From assembly GCA_035352635.1 (NCBI GenBank), contig DAOPYA010000035.1, positions 1-41,604 of the forward strand: a DNA stretch of 41,604 nt, read 5' to 3'. The number at the start of each line of letters is the position of its first letter. Within the stretch, counting starts at the first letter, position 1. The notes below the pieces were generated by a model. It did not search any database. It was not told the DNA's origin and saw only the letters and a list, made by a program, of their open reading frames with translations. Source of the DNA: Rifleibacterium sp035352635. GTDB lineage: Bacteria; Muiribacteriota; Ozemobacteria; Ozemobacterales; Ozemobacteraceae. This document shows, piece by piece, positions 1-7,601 of this stretch. Both the position numbers and the translations under genes were made by a program.

Positions 1-660
1 TTTCCCTGGTGGGCCTACCCGATGTTTCTGGGCGGTACATTTCTGCTGATGGCTGCCGGGGTACCTTCTGTAATATTTTTCACGGTTATTCTTATCGTCA
101 AAGGATTTGTTCCTGCTTACCTGATAACCCTCTTTTCACAGACAATCGTCTCGCTGGCCACGATCCACAGATCGGCGAGGCGCCCCCCAGCTCAAACGGC
201 TTCTCTCACCAGCAAACTGGCTGACCCGTCGGTCACTGAAGGGCAATTTCTATTCTGGAGCCGGATCTACTATGAATTCCCGCTTAGAACAATTGATTCT
301 CTCACGCCGGCCATACAGGCAAAAGGCAGTTCCCTGGCCAGAATTGCCGGCCTGATCGCTGCCGCTGTTGCCGTCAGAATAGCCGTTCCATCATTCTGGG
401 TGCATTCCCTTATCGTTATGATTTCTTCGCTCGATCACGACCTGGCCGGTGATATTAATCGTTTTCTTGCCTGGAGCACTGTTCTGGTAGTTTACACCAT
501 GCTTCCCCGGGTACCCGAACTGTTTTTATGCCCTGGCAAACTAAAGGATATTCTTTACAACATTGCGAATGGAACCACATCAGGCCAGCAAAGCCGCAAT
601 GGCTTAAATTCAGATTTTTCTAACGGCCAGATTGGTACAAAGCCACAGTTAGCAAAGTAG
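1..660 (+). CDS. C-terminal part of an unidentified membrane protein
   Basis: The reading frame is open from the first base of the window to a TAG at 658-660, so the 5' end is missing and at least 219 residues remain. The visible part begins with strongly hydrophobic helices (roughly residues 1-50). A polar stretch rich in Arg, Pro, Ser and Thr follows, then a small Ala/Val/Ile-rich hydrophobic segment near residues 110-135 and another near 165-180. The tail is polar (Gly, Ser, Asn, Gln). I do not recognise the family. It looks like an integral inner-membrane protein. A 70-base gap separates it from the transketolase gene, so an operon link is possible but not shown. Confidence 0.6.
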   Translation, partial: FPWWAYPMFLGGTFLLMAAGVPSVIFFTVILIVKGFVPAYLITLFSQTIVSLATIHRSARRPPAQTASLTSKLADPSVTEGQFLFWSRIYYEFPLRTIDSLTPAIQAKGSSLARIAGLIAAAVAVRIAVPSFWVHSLIVMISSLDHDLAGDINRFLAWSTVLVVYTMLPRVPELFLCPGKLKDILYNIANGTTSGQQSRNGLNSDFSNGQIGTKPQLAK

Positions 661-730
661 TTGACTATACCCCCGGATTTGTTTAAACCTATTATGAAGT
701 TTTTCCACGATCAAAAATCCGGAGGGTAGA

Positions 731-2596
731 ATGTCCTACGATGCATCTCTGATTAAAGAACTGAAACACCGAGCCGCCAGAATCAGGTGGCTCTCGATAA
801 AAACAACTTCCGAAGCCGGTTCTGGCCATCCCACCTCTTGCTGCTCCAGTGCCGAAATTCTTGCAGCCCTCTTCTTCAGGGTAATGCGCTACGATCCGAA
901 GAACCCCGCTTCTCACGCCAATGACCGACTGGTCATGTCAAAAGGTCACGCAGCCCCGGCCCTTTATGCCGCCTGGTGTGAGGCAGGTTATCTCGAAGAA
1001 AAAGAACTTTTTACCCTGCGAAAAATGGGTTCAAGAATTGAAGGTCACCCGATGCCCAGCCTGCCGTTTGTCGATGTGGCGACCGGTTCGCTTGGGCAGG
1101 GTCTTTCTGTTGGCCTCGGAATTGCCATTCAGCAAAAAAAAGTAGTTAAAAACGGCGCCCGCACCTTTGTTTTAATGGGCGACGGAGAAGTAGCCGAAGG
1201 CTCAGTCTGGGAAGCATTCGCTCTCGCCGACAACCTGAAAACCGATAACCTGATTGGCATTATTGATGTTAACCGCCTCGGCCAGAGCCGCGAAACCATG
1301 CACGGCCATGATATGCGAACCTACGCCCGCAAGGTTGAAGCCTTTGGCTGGGAAGCAATCGTGATCGAGAACGGCCACGACATTGAGCAGGTTCTGAAAG
1401 CTTTTGATCGGGCGCTCAATGTTTCAGGCAAACCGGTCTGCGTAATTGCCAAAACCCTTAAAGGTGGTGGACTCAGTCAGATCGCCGACCAGGACAACTG
1501 GCACGGCAAACCGATCGCCGCTGGGCAAGGCCTGGAACAGGCTCTGGAAGAAGTCAGCAAAGACATAATGAAATCACCTCCGGCCCCGGTTATTGCCAGG
1601 CCCGCAGACATCAAGGGTTCAATCGTTTCCGGGCCATTATCAGCCCAGATTGAGCCGCCCCCTTATAAAATCGGCGAAAAAGCCGCAACCCGCCAGGCAG
1701 TTGGACCAGCCCTGGTTAACCTCGGCAAGGCTGATGAACGTATCTGGGCAATCGATGGTGATACACAGAATTCAACCTACTCACAGAAGTTCGGCGAAAA
1801 ATATCCGGAACGATTTATCGAATGTTTCATCGCAGAACAGAACATGGCAGGCGTAGCTGCCGGTCTGGCCGCCCGTGGCCTGATTCCCTTTGCTACCACT
1901 TTCGGAGCCTTTCTTGCCAGAGCCTTTGACCAGATTCGCATGGCAGCCCTTTCCGGGCTAAAAGTCAAGTTCATCGGCACCCACGCCGGCATTTCAATCG
2001 GTGAAGACGGCCCCTCACAGATGGCCCTCGAAGATCTGGCATCCTTTGCGACTCTGCCGAACGGCGCGGTTTTTTACCCGTCAGATGCAGTCTCGGCCTA
2101 TCAGTGCATCGTTAACCTTGCCAGGCACGATGGCCCTGGCTATGTAAGACTTTCACGGCCCAACTCTGAAGTTCTTTATGATGCAAACGAACAGTTCCCC
2201 ATTGGCGGTCTCAAGGTCTGCAAAAAATCCAGTGCCCCATCCCTGACCGTTGTTACAGCAGGGGTTATCGTTCACGAGGTTCTCAAAGCACTGAAGAATT
2301 TACCAGGTGCCGAAAAGATTCAGGTTGTCGATCTCTACAGCATCAAGCCTTTCCCGACCGCAGAACTTGGCGCTCTGGTCAAGGCTTCGGGCGGCAAAGT
2401 TGCGGTGTTCGAAGAACACTCGCCCGAAGGCGGTGTTGGAGCTGCGGTTGCCAGGCACCTTGCCGGTCAGATTAGCAGTTTCAAGCATGTGGCCGTGACG
2501 AGCGTGCCACGATCGGGCACTCCCGATGAGCTTCTTGCTTCATTCGGTCTTTCAGCCATCAAGATTGCTGAAACCCTGAAGAGCCTCCTTAACTGA
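731..2596 (+). CDS. tkt: Transketolase, single-chain short type
   Basis: Transketolase moves two-carbon ketol units between sugar phosphates in the non-oxidative pentose phosphate pathway, using thiamine diphosphate, in the cytoplasm. At 621 residues it has the length of the shorter, animal-like family rather than the roughly 660-residue E. coli type. Visible features: the N-terminal SGHPTS region (residues 31-36), the ThDP/metal motif starting GDGE at 150-153 and ending with Asn181, and a pyrimidine-binding domain with the EQNMAG motif followed by a Phe/Arg-rich segment. A C-terminal transketolase domain follows. The ATG is preceded by GGAGGG at 721-726. An 8-bp inverted repeat (673-680 with 715-722) could partly cover this ribosome site. 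A strong terminator follows, so the gene looks monocistronic at its 3' side. Confidence 0.95.
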   Translation: MSYDASLIKELKHRAARIRWLSIKTTSEAGSGHPTSCCSSAEILAALFFRVMRYDPKNPASHANDRLVMSKGHAAPALYAAWCEAGYLEEKELFTLRKMGSRIEGHPMPSLPFVDVATGSLGQGLSVGLGIAIQQKKVVKNGARTFVLMGDGEVAEGSVWEAFALADNLKTDNLIGIIDVNRLGQSRETMHGHDMRTYARKVEAFGWEAIVIENGHDIEQVLKAFDRALNVSGKPVCVIAKTLKGGGLSQIADQDNWHGKPIAAGQGLEQALEEVSKDIMKSPPAPVIARPADIKGSIVSGPLSAQIEPPPYKIGEKAATRQAVGPALVNLGKADERIWAIDGDTQNSTYSQKFGEKYPERFIECFIAEQNMAGVAAGLAARGLIPFATTFGAFLARAFDQIRMAALSGLKVKFIGTHAGISIGEDGPSQMALEDLASFATLPNGAVFYPSDAVSAYQCIVNLARHDGPGYVRLSRPNSEVLYDANEQFPIGGLKVCKKSSAPSLTVVTAGVIVHEVLKALKNLPGAEKIQVVDLYSIKPFPTAELGALVKASGGKVAVFEEHSPEGGVGAAVARHLAGQISSFKHVAVTSVPRSGTPDELLASFGLSAIKIAETLKSLLN

Positions 2597-2614
2597 AGAA
2601 TTACCATGACAAAC

Positions 2615-2657
2615 GGGAAACAACCTCGCCACACCGGGGGGTTGTTTCCCTTATTTT
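2615..2657 (+). terminator. Rho-independent terminator of tkt
   Basis: An 11-bp perfect stem (2615-2625 with 2640-2650) is followed by a U-rich stretch (ttattttt). It lies 18 bases after the transketolase stop codon. Confidence 0.85.
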
Positions 2658-2902
2658 TGCCGGTCCGAAATTTTTCAAAATTTTTTCAGTTTTTTGTCGC
2701 CCGCTGGGAATTACCCGGGTTTTTCAAAGTTGGCGCAAGTCTGTCTTTGTCTGCCTTTGTTGCAAATCTCAAGCTAAACAAAGCATCAGTTTGCGTCGAC
2801 AGGGTTCATGGATTTGTTTGCCTCCTTATTTTTCAGGTCCGGGATACCCGGGCCTTTTTTTTTAACCGGATTTCTATTTAACGAAAGCAGGAAGCACATA
2901 TT
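2658..2902 (+). other. Leader region upstream of the uridine kinase gene
   Basis: This gap between tkt and the uridine kinase gene (306 bases in all with the tkt terminator) has no convincing gene. Two short open frames overlap it, but they have no codon or homology signal. It is T-rich, and it contains a weak hairpin near 2704-2719 followed by a short T run. It ends with a strong intrinsic terminator only 40 bases before the next start codon. I could not place a good promoter in it. A transcript starting here would have to pass the terminator to express the kinase, so it could be an attenuated leader or a small RNA. Confidence 0.35.
2836..2863 (+). terminator. Strong intrinsic terminator just upstream of udk
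   Basis: An 8-bp GC-rich stem (2836-2843 with 2847-2854, one G-U pair, three-base loop) is followed directly by nine T residues (2855-2863). Its position 40 bases before the uridine kinase start is unusual for an end-of-gene terminator, because the tkt terminator lies about 180 bases earlier. Confidence 0.75.
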
Positions 2903-3538
2903 ATGTATATCATCGGTGTCTGCGGTCTCTCCGGATCAGGGAAGAGCAGTATCTCAAAAGCGGTTGTTGAACGTTTTCCGGGCAAAATCGGGGTTCTTGA
3001 ACACGATATGTATTACTACGCCAAAAAAGACAAACCCCAGATCAAGAACTACGACCACCCTGACGCACTTGAAACCGGGTTGTTGATTCAACACATTAAT
3101 GAATTGCGAAACAGCAGGCCAATTGACCGACCAATTTACGACTTCAAGGTCTCAGACCGAAAATCTGAGACGGTTAAAATTGAGCCACATCCGATTCTCA
3201 TTGTTGAAGGGTTGCTTATTTTCAACATTCCAGAACTGATGCCCCTTCTCGATCTTCGCATTTACGTCGATGTACCCCTCGACAAGGCTATCATAAGGCG
3301 CATCAAGCGCGACCATATCGACCGCGGCCGCACGGTACAAAGCATCATCAGCCAGTATGAAAGTACGGTTCGTGATGCAGCAATTAACCTGGTACAGCCC
3401 TCGCGTTACCTTGCCGATCTTATTATACCCCAGGGAGCAACCAATCTCGTGGCTCTCGAAGTGCTGTATGGCAAAATCCGCGACCTGCTGTCAACCGGCA
3501 ATAAGGTTGACGGCTTCATTCACAAAAAGGAAAAATAA
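2903..3538 (+). CDS. udk: Uridine kinase-like P-loop kinase
   Basis: This 211-residue protein matches the uridine kinase/phosphoribulokinase family, which phosphorylates uridine and cytidine in pyrimidine salvage. The Walker A loop GLSGSGKS is at residues 8-15. After it come the acceptor-side motif EHDMYYY, the family motif RPIYDF, the EGLL segment (Walker B side), and the lid-region arginines in RRIKRDHIDRGR. An AGGAAG ribosome site at 2889-2894 sits 8 bases before the ATG. The length fits the family. No pyrimidine genes are adjacent, so regulation may come through the terminator-bearing leader upstream. Substrate identity (uridine or another nucleoside) cannot be settled from the sequence alone. 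Confidence 0.85.
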   Translation: MYIIGVCGLSGSGKSSISKAVVERFPGKIGVLEHDMYYYAKKDKPQIKNYDHPDALETGLLIQHINELRNSRPIDRPIYDFKVSDRKSETVKIEPHPILIVEGLLIFNIPELMPLLDLRIYVDVPLDKAIIRRIKRDHIDRGRTVQSIISQYESTVRDAAINLVQPSRYLADLIIPQGATNLVALEVLYGKIRDLLSTGNKVDGFIHKKEK

Positions 3539-3588
3539 AGACCTGCCGAGATCATAGCCTGCGGTTATCAAGGGTACCTCTGGCAATT

Positions 3589-4335
3589 TTAAAGCAGACC
3601 ATTTTCACGAAAGCTGAAGTAACCCTTGTCTTCGCTGCCAACGATAAGATGGTCAAGCATTCTGATTCCGAGGGTCTCTGCGGCAGCTACCAGCGACCTG
3701 GTAATTACCAGATCGGCATTCGAGGGGCGTAACTGCCCGGTCGGATGATTATGAACAACAATAATGCCGGTGGCATGCAAGTTCATGGCTCTTTTCATGA
3801 CCTGCCTCGGGAAGACTGCCGTCTGGTCTTCGACGCCTTTAGAGAGAACTTCGTCTTTGATTATACGATTGGCATTATTAACAAAAATCACCCGCAGCTG
3901 CTCTTCGGGCAGATTCTGCATGGCTTCCCCCAGATAGCGTATCAGGTCTGACCCGTTGGAAATTGTGGCATCAACGGCAATGGCGCGTCTGCGACCCAGC
4001 AGCAGACTGATTTCGCGAACCATGGCAACCAGACGGGCGGCCGCGGGGCCCATTCCCTTTATCTGTTTAAGTTGTTCAGCATTTGCAGCAAATACCTTTT
4101 CGAGACTACCGAATTCAGTAATAAGATCTTTTGCCAGGGCCTTGGTGTCTTTTCGTTTAAAGATAAAATGCAAAAGCATTTCAAGAACTTCATGGTCGGC
4201 AAACCCTTCAAGGCCCGTTGAATCAAAGCGGTCACGCACCCGATCACGGTGCCCGTCGTTGGGGTTAGCCTCAATGGGCTGAACTTCCTGTTCGTTTGTA
4301 TCCTGATTTTTTTCCTGCAAATGAATACCTCTCAT
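3589..4335 (-). CDS. radC: RadC family JAMM/MPN+ protein
   Basis: The protein carries a helix-hairpin-helix element (LKQIKGMGPAAA) and a C-terminal JAMM metal-binding motif, HNHPTG followed by LRPSNAD. This is the RadC (DUF2466) architecture. RadC was once called a DNA repair protein, but its real role is unsettled. The metal ligands are the two histidines and the Asp 11 residues after the second one. I chose the ATG at 4335 (248 residues). An in-frame TTG at 4368 would add 11 residues. Neither start has a clear ribosome site. The family core starts at HRDRVRDRF, well inside both versions. It stands alone between convergent and divergent neighbours. Confidence 0.85.
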   Translation of the reverse strand: MRGIHLQEKNQDTNEQEVQPIEANPNDGHRDRVRDRFDSTGLEGFADHEVLEMLLHFIFKRKDTKALAKDLITEFGSLEKVFAANAEQLKQIKGMGPAAARLVAMVREISLLLGRRRAIAVDATISNGSDLIRYLGEAMQNLPEEQLRVIFVNNANRIIKDEVLSKGVEDQTAVFPRQVMKRAMNLHATGIIVVHNHPTGQLRPSNADLVITRSLVAAAETLGIRMLDHLIVGSEDKGYFSFRENGLL

Positions 4336-4399
4336 AAAACTAATAGCATTTTTTGGGGGGCGATTCAATCATGAAAGAGGCGATCTGGCAATTTTAGAC

Positions 4400-4428
4400 T
4401 TGCCCATTTGCAACCGAAGGTTTAAACT
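4400..4428 (+). promoter_or_regulatory. Candidate sigma70 promoter for pckA
   Basis: TTGCCC (4400-4405), a 17-base spacer and TAAACT (4423-4428). Each box has four of six consensus matches. The likely start point is about 35 bases before the pckA start codon. Confidence 0.4.
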
Positions 4429-4469
4429 CAAACAAAAGTTTTTTCGCAAAACAAGGCAAGGAGAAGAAT

Positions 4470-6068
4470 ATGACCGCTGACAAGTGTTTGAACTACCTTG
4501 GAATCAAAAATCCCCGCAATGTCTACCTCAATCTAACCGCAGCTGAACTTGTCGAGAAGGCAATCATCCGTCAGGAAGGCCGTCTGGCAGCCAACGGCGC
4601 CCTTCTCATCGACCGCAACAATGGTAACCGTTATGGGCGTTCCCCCAATGATCGTTTCATCGTTAAAACCCCCGGCACTGAAGACGTCTGGTGGGGAGAA
4701 GTAAACAAACCCTTTGCCCCTGAAAATTGGGAAAAACTGCTTTCGGCTGCCCGCGATTATCTCAAAGACAAGGATGTTTTTGTTTTTGACGGTTTCGCCG
4801 GGGCATCAAAAGAGCACCGTCTGCAAGTACGCGTCGTCGCTGAAAAGGCATGGCATGCTTTGTTCGCAACAACTCTCTTCATCAACAGCAAAAATTCTGC
4901 CGAACTTAAAGAAACGCCAGATTTCACTGTTCTAAACGTTTGCAATATTCCGATGCAAGACTATAAAAATTACGGTCTTAACTCAGAAGTCTTTATTCTG
5001 GTGAATTTTGCGCAGCGCATTGTTCTTATTGGTGGCTCGCATTACGGCGGAGAAATCAAAAAGAGCATTTTTTCAGTATTAAATTACCTGCTGCCGAAAA
5101 AAGGCGTGTTTCCGATGCATTGCTCTGCCAATATTGGCCAGAATGGTCAGACAGCACTGTTCTTTGGCCTGTCAGGTACCGGCAAGACAACCCTCTCAGC
5201 CGACCCGGAACGTCGCCTGATCGGTGACGACGAACATGGCTGGGATGAAAAAGGCATTTTCAATTTTGAAGGCGGTTGCTACGCCAAATGCATCAAACTC
5301 AGCCACGAAGCTGAACCACAGATTTTCAACGCTATCAGGTTTGGTTCGATTCTCGAAAACGTTGTTGTCGATGAACAGCGCGTTCCGAATTATGACTCTG
5401 AGGGCATCACCGAAAACACCCGCGCCACCTACCCCACCAGCTATATAGACAACTGTGTCCAAGAAGGCTCCGGTGGGCACCCCAACCATGTGTTTTTTCT
5501 CGCCGCTGATGCTTTTGGTGTTTTGCCGCCGATTGCCCGCCTTACGCCCGAGCAAGCCATGTATCATTTTTTGTCGGGCTACACAGCCAAGCTTGCCGGC
5601 ACTGAAGCCGGCGTCACAGAGCCAACCGCGACGTTTTCAGCATGTTTCGGTGCTCCATTCATGGTTCTGCACCCTTTCACCTATGCCAAAATGCTGGGCG
5701 AATGCATGAAAAAGCATGGTACACAGCTGTGGCTGGTTAACACCGGCTGGAGCGGCGGCGCCTATGGCGTTGGCAGTCGCATGAAGATCAAATACACACG
5801 CGCTCTGCTCAAAGCTGCTCTTGACGGCAACCTTAAGAACGTAAAATTCGTCAAGGATGCGATTTTTAACGTCGAAATTCCTGCCGAATGCCAGGGTGTA
5901 CCCCAAGAAATCCTCACTCCGAAAAACACCTGGAAAAGCCAGACTGAGTATGAAAAAACTGCCTGCGACCTGGCCGCGCGTTTCAACAAAAACTTCCAGA
6001 AGTATGAATCACAGTCAACCCCCGAGGTCATCAAAGCCGGCCCGGTTGCAAAAGTCATGACTGCCTGA
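4470..6068 (+). CDS. pckA: Phosphoenolpyruvate carboxykinase (ATP)
   Basis: This enzyme converts oxaloacetate and ATP to PEP, CO2 and ADP. It is the entry step of gluconeogenesis, or it runs in reverse in some fermenters. The 532-residue length fits the ATP-dependent family. Visible motifs: the substrate-binding GRSPNDRF near residue 56, the kinase-1a P-loop GLSGTGKT at 233-240, the metal-binding segment LIGDDEHGW near 250, and ENTRATYP with its active-site arginine. The ribosome site AAGGAG lies 7-12 bases before the ATG. A very strong terminator follows, so this is a single-gene unit. The GTP-dependent family has a different P-loop region and is excluded. Confidence 0.95.
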   Translation: MTADKCLNYLGIKNPRNVYLNLTAAELVEKAIIRQEGRLAANGALLIDRNNGNRYGRSPNDRFIVKTPGTEDVWWGEVNKPFAPENWEKLLSAARDYLKDKDVFVFDGFAGASKEHRLQVRVVAEKAWHALFATTLFINSKNSAELKETPDFTVLNVCNIPMQDYKNYGLNSEVFILVNFAQRIVLIGGSHYGGEIKKSIFSVLNYLLPKKGVFPMHCSANIGQNGQTALFFGLSGTGKTTLSADPERRLIGDDEHGWDEKGIFNFEGGCYAKCIKLSHEAEPQIFNAIRFGSILENVVVDEQRVPNYDSEGITENTRATYPTSYIDNCVQEGSGGHPNHVFFLAADAFGVLPPIARLTPEQAMYHFLSGYTAKLAGTEAGVTEPTATFSACFGAPFMVLHPFTYAKMLGECMKKHGTQLWLVNTGWSGGAYGVGSRMKIKYTRALLKAALDGNLKNVKFVKDAIFNVEIPAECQGVPQEILTPKNTWKSQTEYEKTACDLAARFNKNFQKYESQSTPEVIKAGPVAKVMTA

Positions 6069-6081
6069 GTTTCTAAATTTG

Positions 6082-6125
6082 AACCGGGGCTGTTTCACAG
6101 TTTGGTGAAACAGCCCCGGTTTTTT
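6082..6125 (+). terminator. Rho-independent terminator between pckA and clpX
   Basis: A perfect 17-bp stem (6082-6098 with 6105-6121) with a six-base loop and a T run through 6125. It ends pckA. The same hairpin may also slow transcription from clpX, which ends 15 bases away on the other strand, but it has no T run in that direction. Confidence 0.9.
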
Positions 6126-6139
6126 ATCAGTCAGTTTCT

Positions 6140-7471
6140 TCAGGCAGCGTCAAGCTGAGCAGATGCCTCACGCATCATTTTGTCTTCAGATTTACTGCCG
6201 GCCTTAGCCGATGCTTCACTGAGTTCACGCATAAAATCTTCTTCCTGCATGGCCAGTTGGCGATCAACATACGCAGCGGTTACGATGATCTGCTTGCGAC
6301 CATTTTCGCGCAACATGAACATGTCGTTGCGGAGAATTCGTTCAAACACCGCTCTCAAGCCGCGTGCACCGGTTTTCTTTTCCATGGCGATGTCAACGAC
6401 TCTTTCAAGGCCATCGCGTTCAAAAGCAAGTTCGCAGCCGTCCATTGCGCAGAGTTTGGCATATTGTCTGACAATGGCATTTTTGGGCTCGCTGAGGATT
6501 CTCATGAAATCATCTTTGCCCAGCCCATTGAGTGCAACCTTGACGGGCAGACGACCGATAAACTCAGGAATAAAGCCGTATTCCATGAGGTCTTCTGCTT
6601 CAGCAGCATGAAACAGCGAATAATCAGCTTTGTCTTTAGGTTGCGGGTCATTGTTAAAGCCGATGAATGCACCCTTGCGCACCCTTTTTTCGACAATCTT
6701 TTCGAGCCCGACGAAGGCGCCACCACAGATAAAGAGAATATGGCGGGTATCCATCTTCACTACCTGCTGTGAAGTCGGGTTTTTTCGGCCACCGGCCAGG
6801 GGAACATTAGCCACCGTTCCTTCGATCAGTTTCAGAAAGGCCTGTTGAACGCCTTCCCCGGATACGTCACGCGAAATGGATACATTGCCGGAAGTCTTGG
6901 TTTTTTTGTCGATCTCATCAAGATAAACAATACCTTTCTGGGCTTCTTCGACCTCATAATTAGCATCGATAAGCAGAGAAAGCAGCACGTTTTCGACGTC
7001 ATCACCCACGTAACCGGCTTCGGTGAAGCTTGTGCAATCGCCGATGGCGAATGGTACCCTGAGAATTTTCGACAGGGTGCGGGCCAACAGGGTTTTGCCG
7101 CTGCCGGTCGGGCCAAGCAATAAAATATTGGATTTTTCGAACTCAACATCACTGTCGTTGATCATCGAAAGAATCTTGTAGTGGTTGTACACTGCCAGAG
7201 ATATGACCTTTTTGGCGGTTTCCTGGCCAATTACGTATTCAGAGAGGGCGTCAAAAATGCGGCGGGGCGAATACTCGCTGACAATCTGCTGCAAATTGAC
7301 TTTGTTAGGCTGCACACCAGGCTGAACCGGGCCTTTCTGGCTGGTGTCCTTTCTGAGAAAGATGTCGGTGGCAGTGGACACACAATTTTTGCAAAGCATA
7401 ACCCCATCGGTATTACGCACAAAATCGCCACCACGACGCAGGTCTTTACCACAAAAGAAGCAATTACTCAT
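6140..7471 (-). CDS. clpX: ATP-dependent unfoldase ClpX
   Basis: ClpX is a hexameric AAA+ unfoldase that feeds proteins to ClpP. The 443-residue protein has the N-terminal C4 zinc-binding domain (Cys4, Cys7, Cys27, Cys30), Walker A GPTGSGKT at 120-127, the pore loop GYVG at 153-156, and Walker B ending LDEID near 188. The ClpP-docking IGF loop is at 270-272, and the sensor-2 motif TGARGLRAV lies further on. The intact IGF loop implies that a ClpP partner is encoded elsewhere. No clpP, tig or lon is next to it, unlike the usual order. A GGAG ribosome site precedes the ATG. The acidic/Ala C-terminal tail is longer than in E. coli. Confidence 0.95.
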   Translation of the reverse strand: MSNCFFCGKDLRRGGDFVRNTDGVMLCKNCVSTATDIFLRKDTSQKGPVQPGVQPNKVNLQQIVSEYSPRRIFDALSEYVIGQETAKKVISLAVYNHYKILSMINDSDVEFEKSNILLLGPTGSGKTLLARTLSKILRVPFAIGDCTSFTEAGYVGDDVENVLLSLLIDANYEVEEAQKGIVYLDEIDKKTKTSGNVSISRDVSGEGVQQAFLKLIEGTVANVPLAGGRKNPTSQQVVKMDTRHILFICGGAFVGLEKIVEKRVRKGAFIGFNNDPQPKDKADYSLFHAAEAEDLMEYGFIPEFIGRLPVKVALNGLGKDDFMRILSEPKNAIVRQYAKLCAMDGCELAFERDGLERVVDIAMEKKTGARGLRAVFERILRNDMFMLRENGRKQIIVTAAYVDRQLAMQEEDFMRELSEASAKAGSKSEDKMMREASAQLDAA

Positions 7472-7517
7472 TATTTAACTCCAGCAGAAATCGGTAAATG
7501 ATCAGGTTTAAAGATTC

Positions 7518-7546
7518 ATTCTACCCTAAAACCCTGCAATCATAAA
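7518..7546 (-). promoter_or_regulatory. Possible promoter for clpX
   Basis: Read on the minus strand: TTTATG, a 17-base spacer, then TAGAAT. The -10 box is good (five of six) but the -35 box is poor. The -10 sequence TAGAAT recurs at other candidate promoters in this window (9274-9279, 37459-37464). Confidence 0.3.
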
Positions 7547-7556
7547 GTGTTAATAA

Positions 7557-7589
7557 AAAAAACTGCCGCGACGAGCGCGGCAGTTTTTT
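7557..7589 (-). terminator. Rho-independent terminator of the metalloprotease gene
   Basis: A stem of at least 10 bp (7561-7570 with 7576-7585) has a five-base loop and flanking A/T pairs that extend it. On the minus strand it is followed by a run of T. It lies 13 bases past the metalloprotease stop codon. Confidence 0.85.
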
Positions 7590-7601
7590 GGGGTCTAACG
7601 C

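Noticed and set aside
2606..3086. Two open frames between tkt and the uridine kinase gene
   Set aside because: They cross two intrinsic terminators and overlap the kinase in another frame, and their sequence is Phe-rich without any domain.
3579..4396. A 13-bp direct repeat (3579-3591 and 4384-4396) flanking radC
   Set aside because: Repeats of this length are expected by chance in a window this size. There is no transposase, inverted terminal repeat or composition change around radC.
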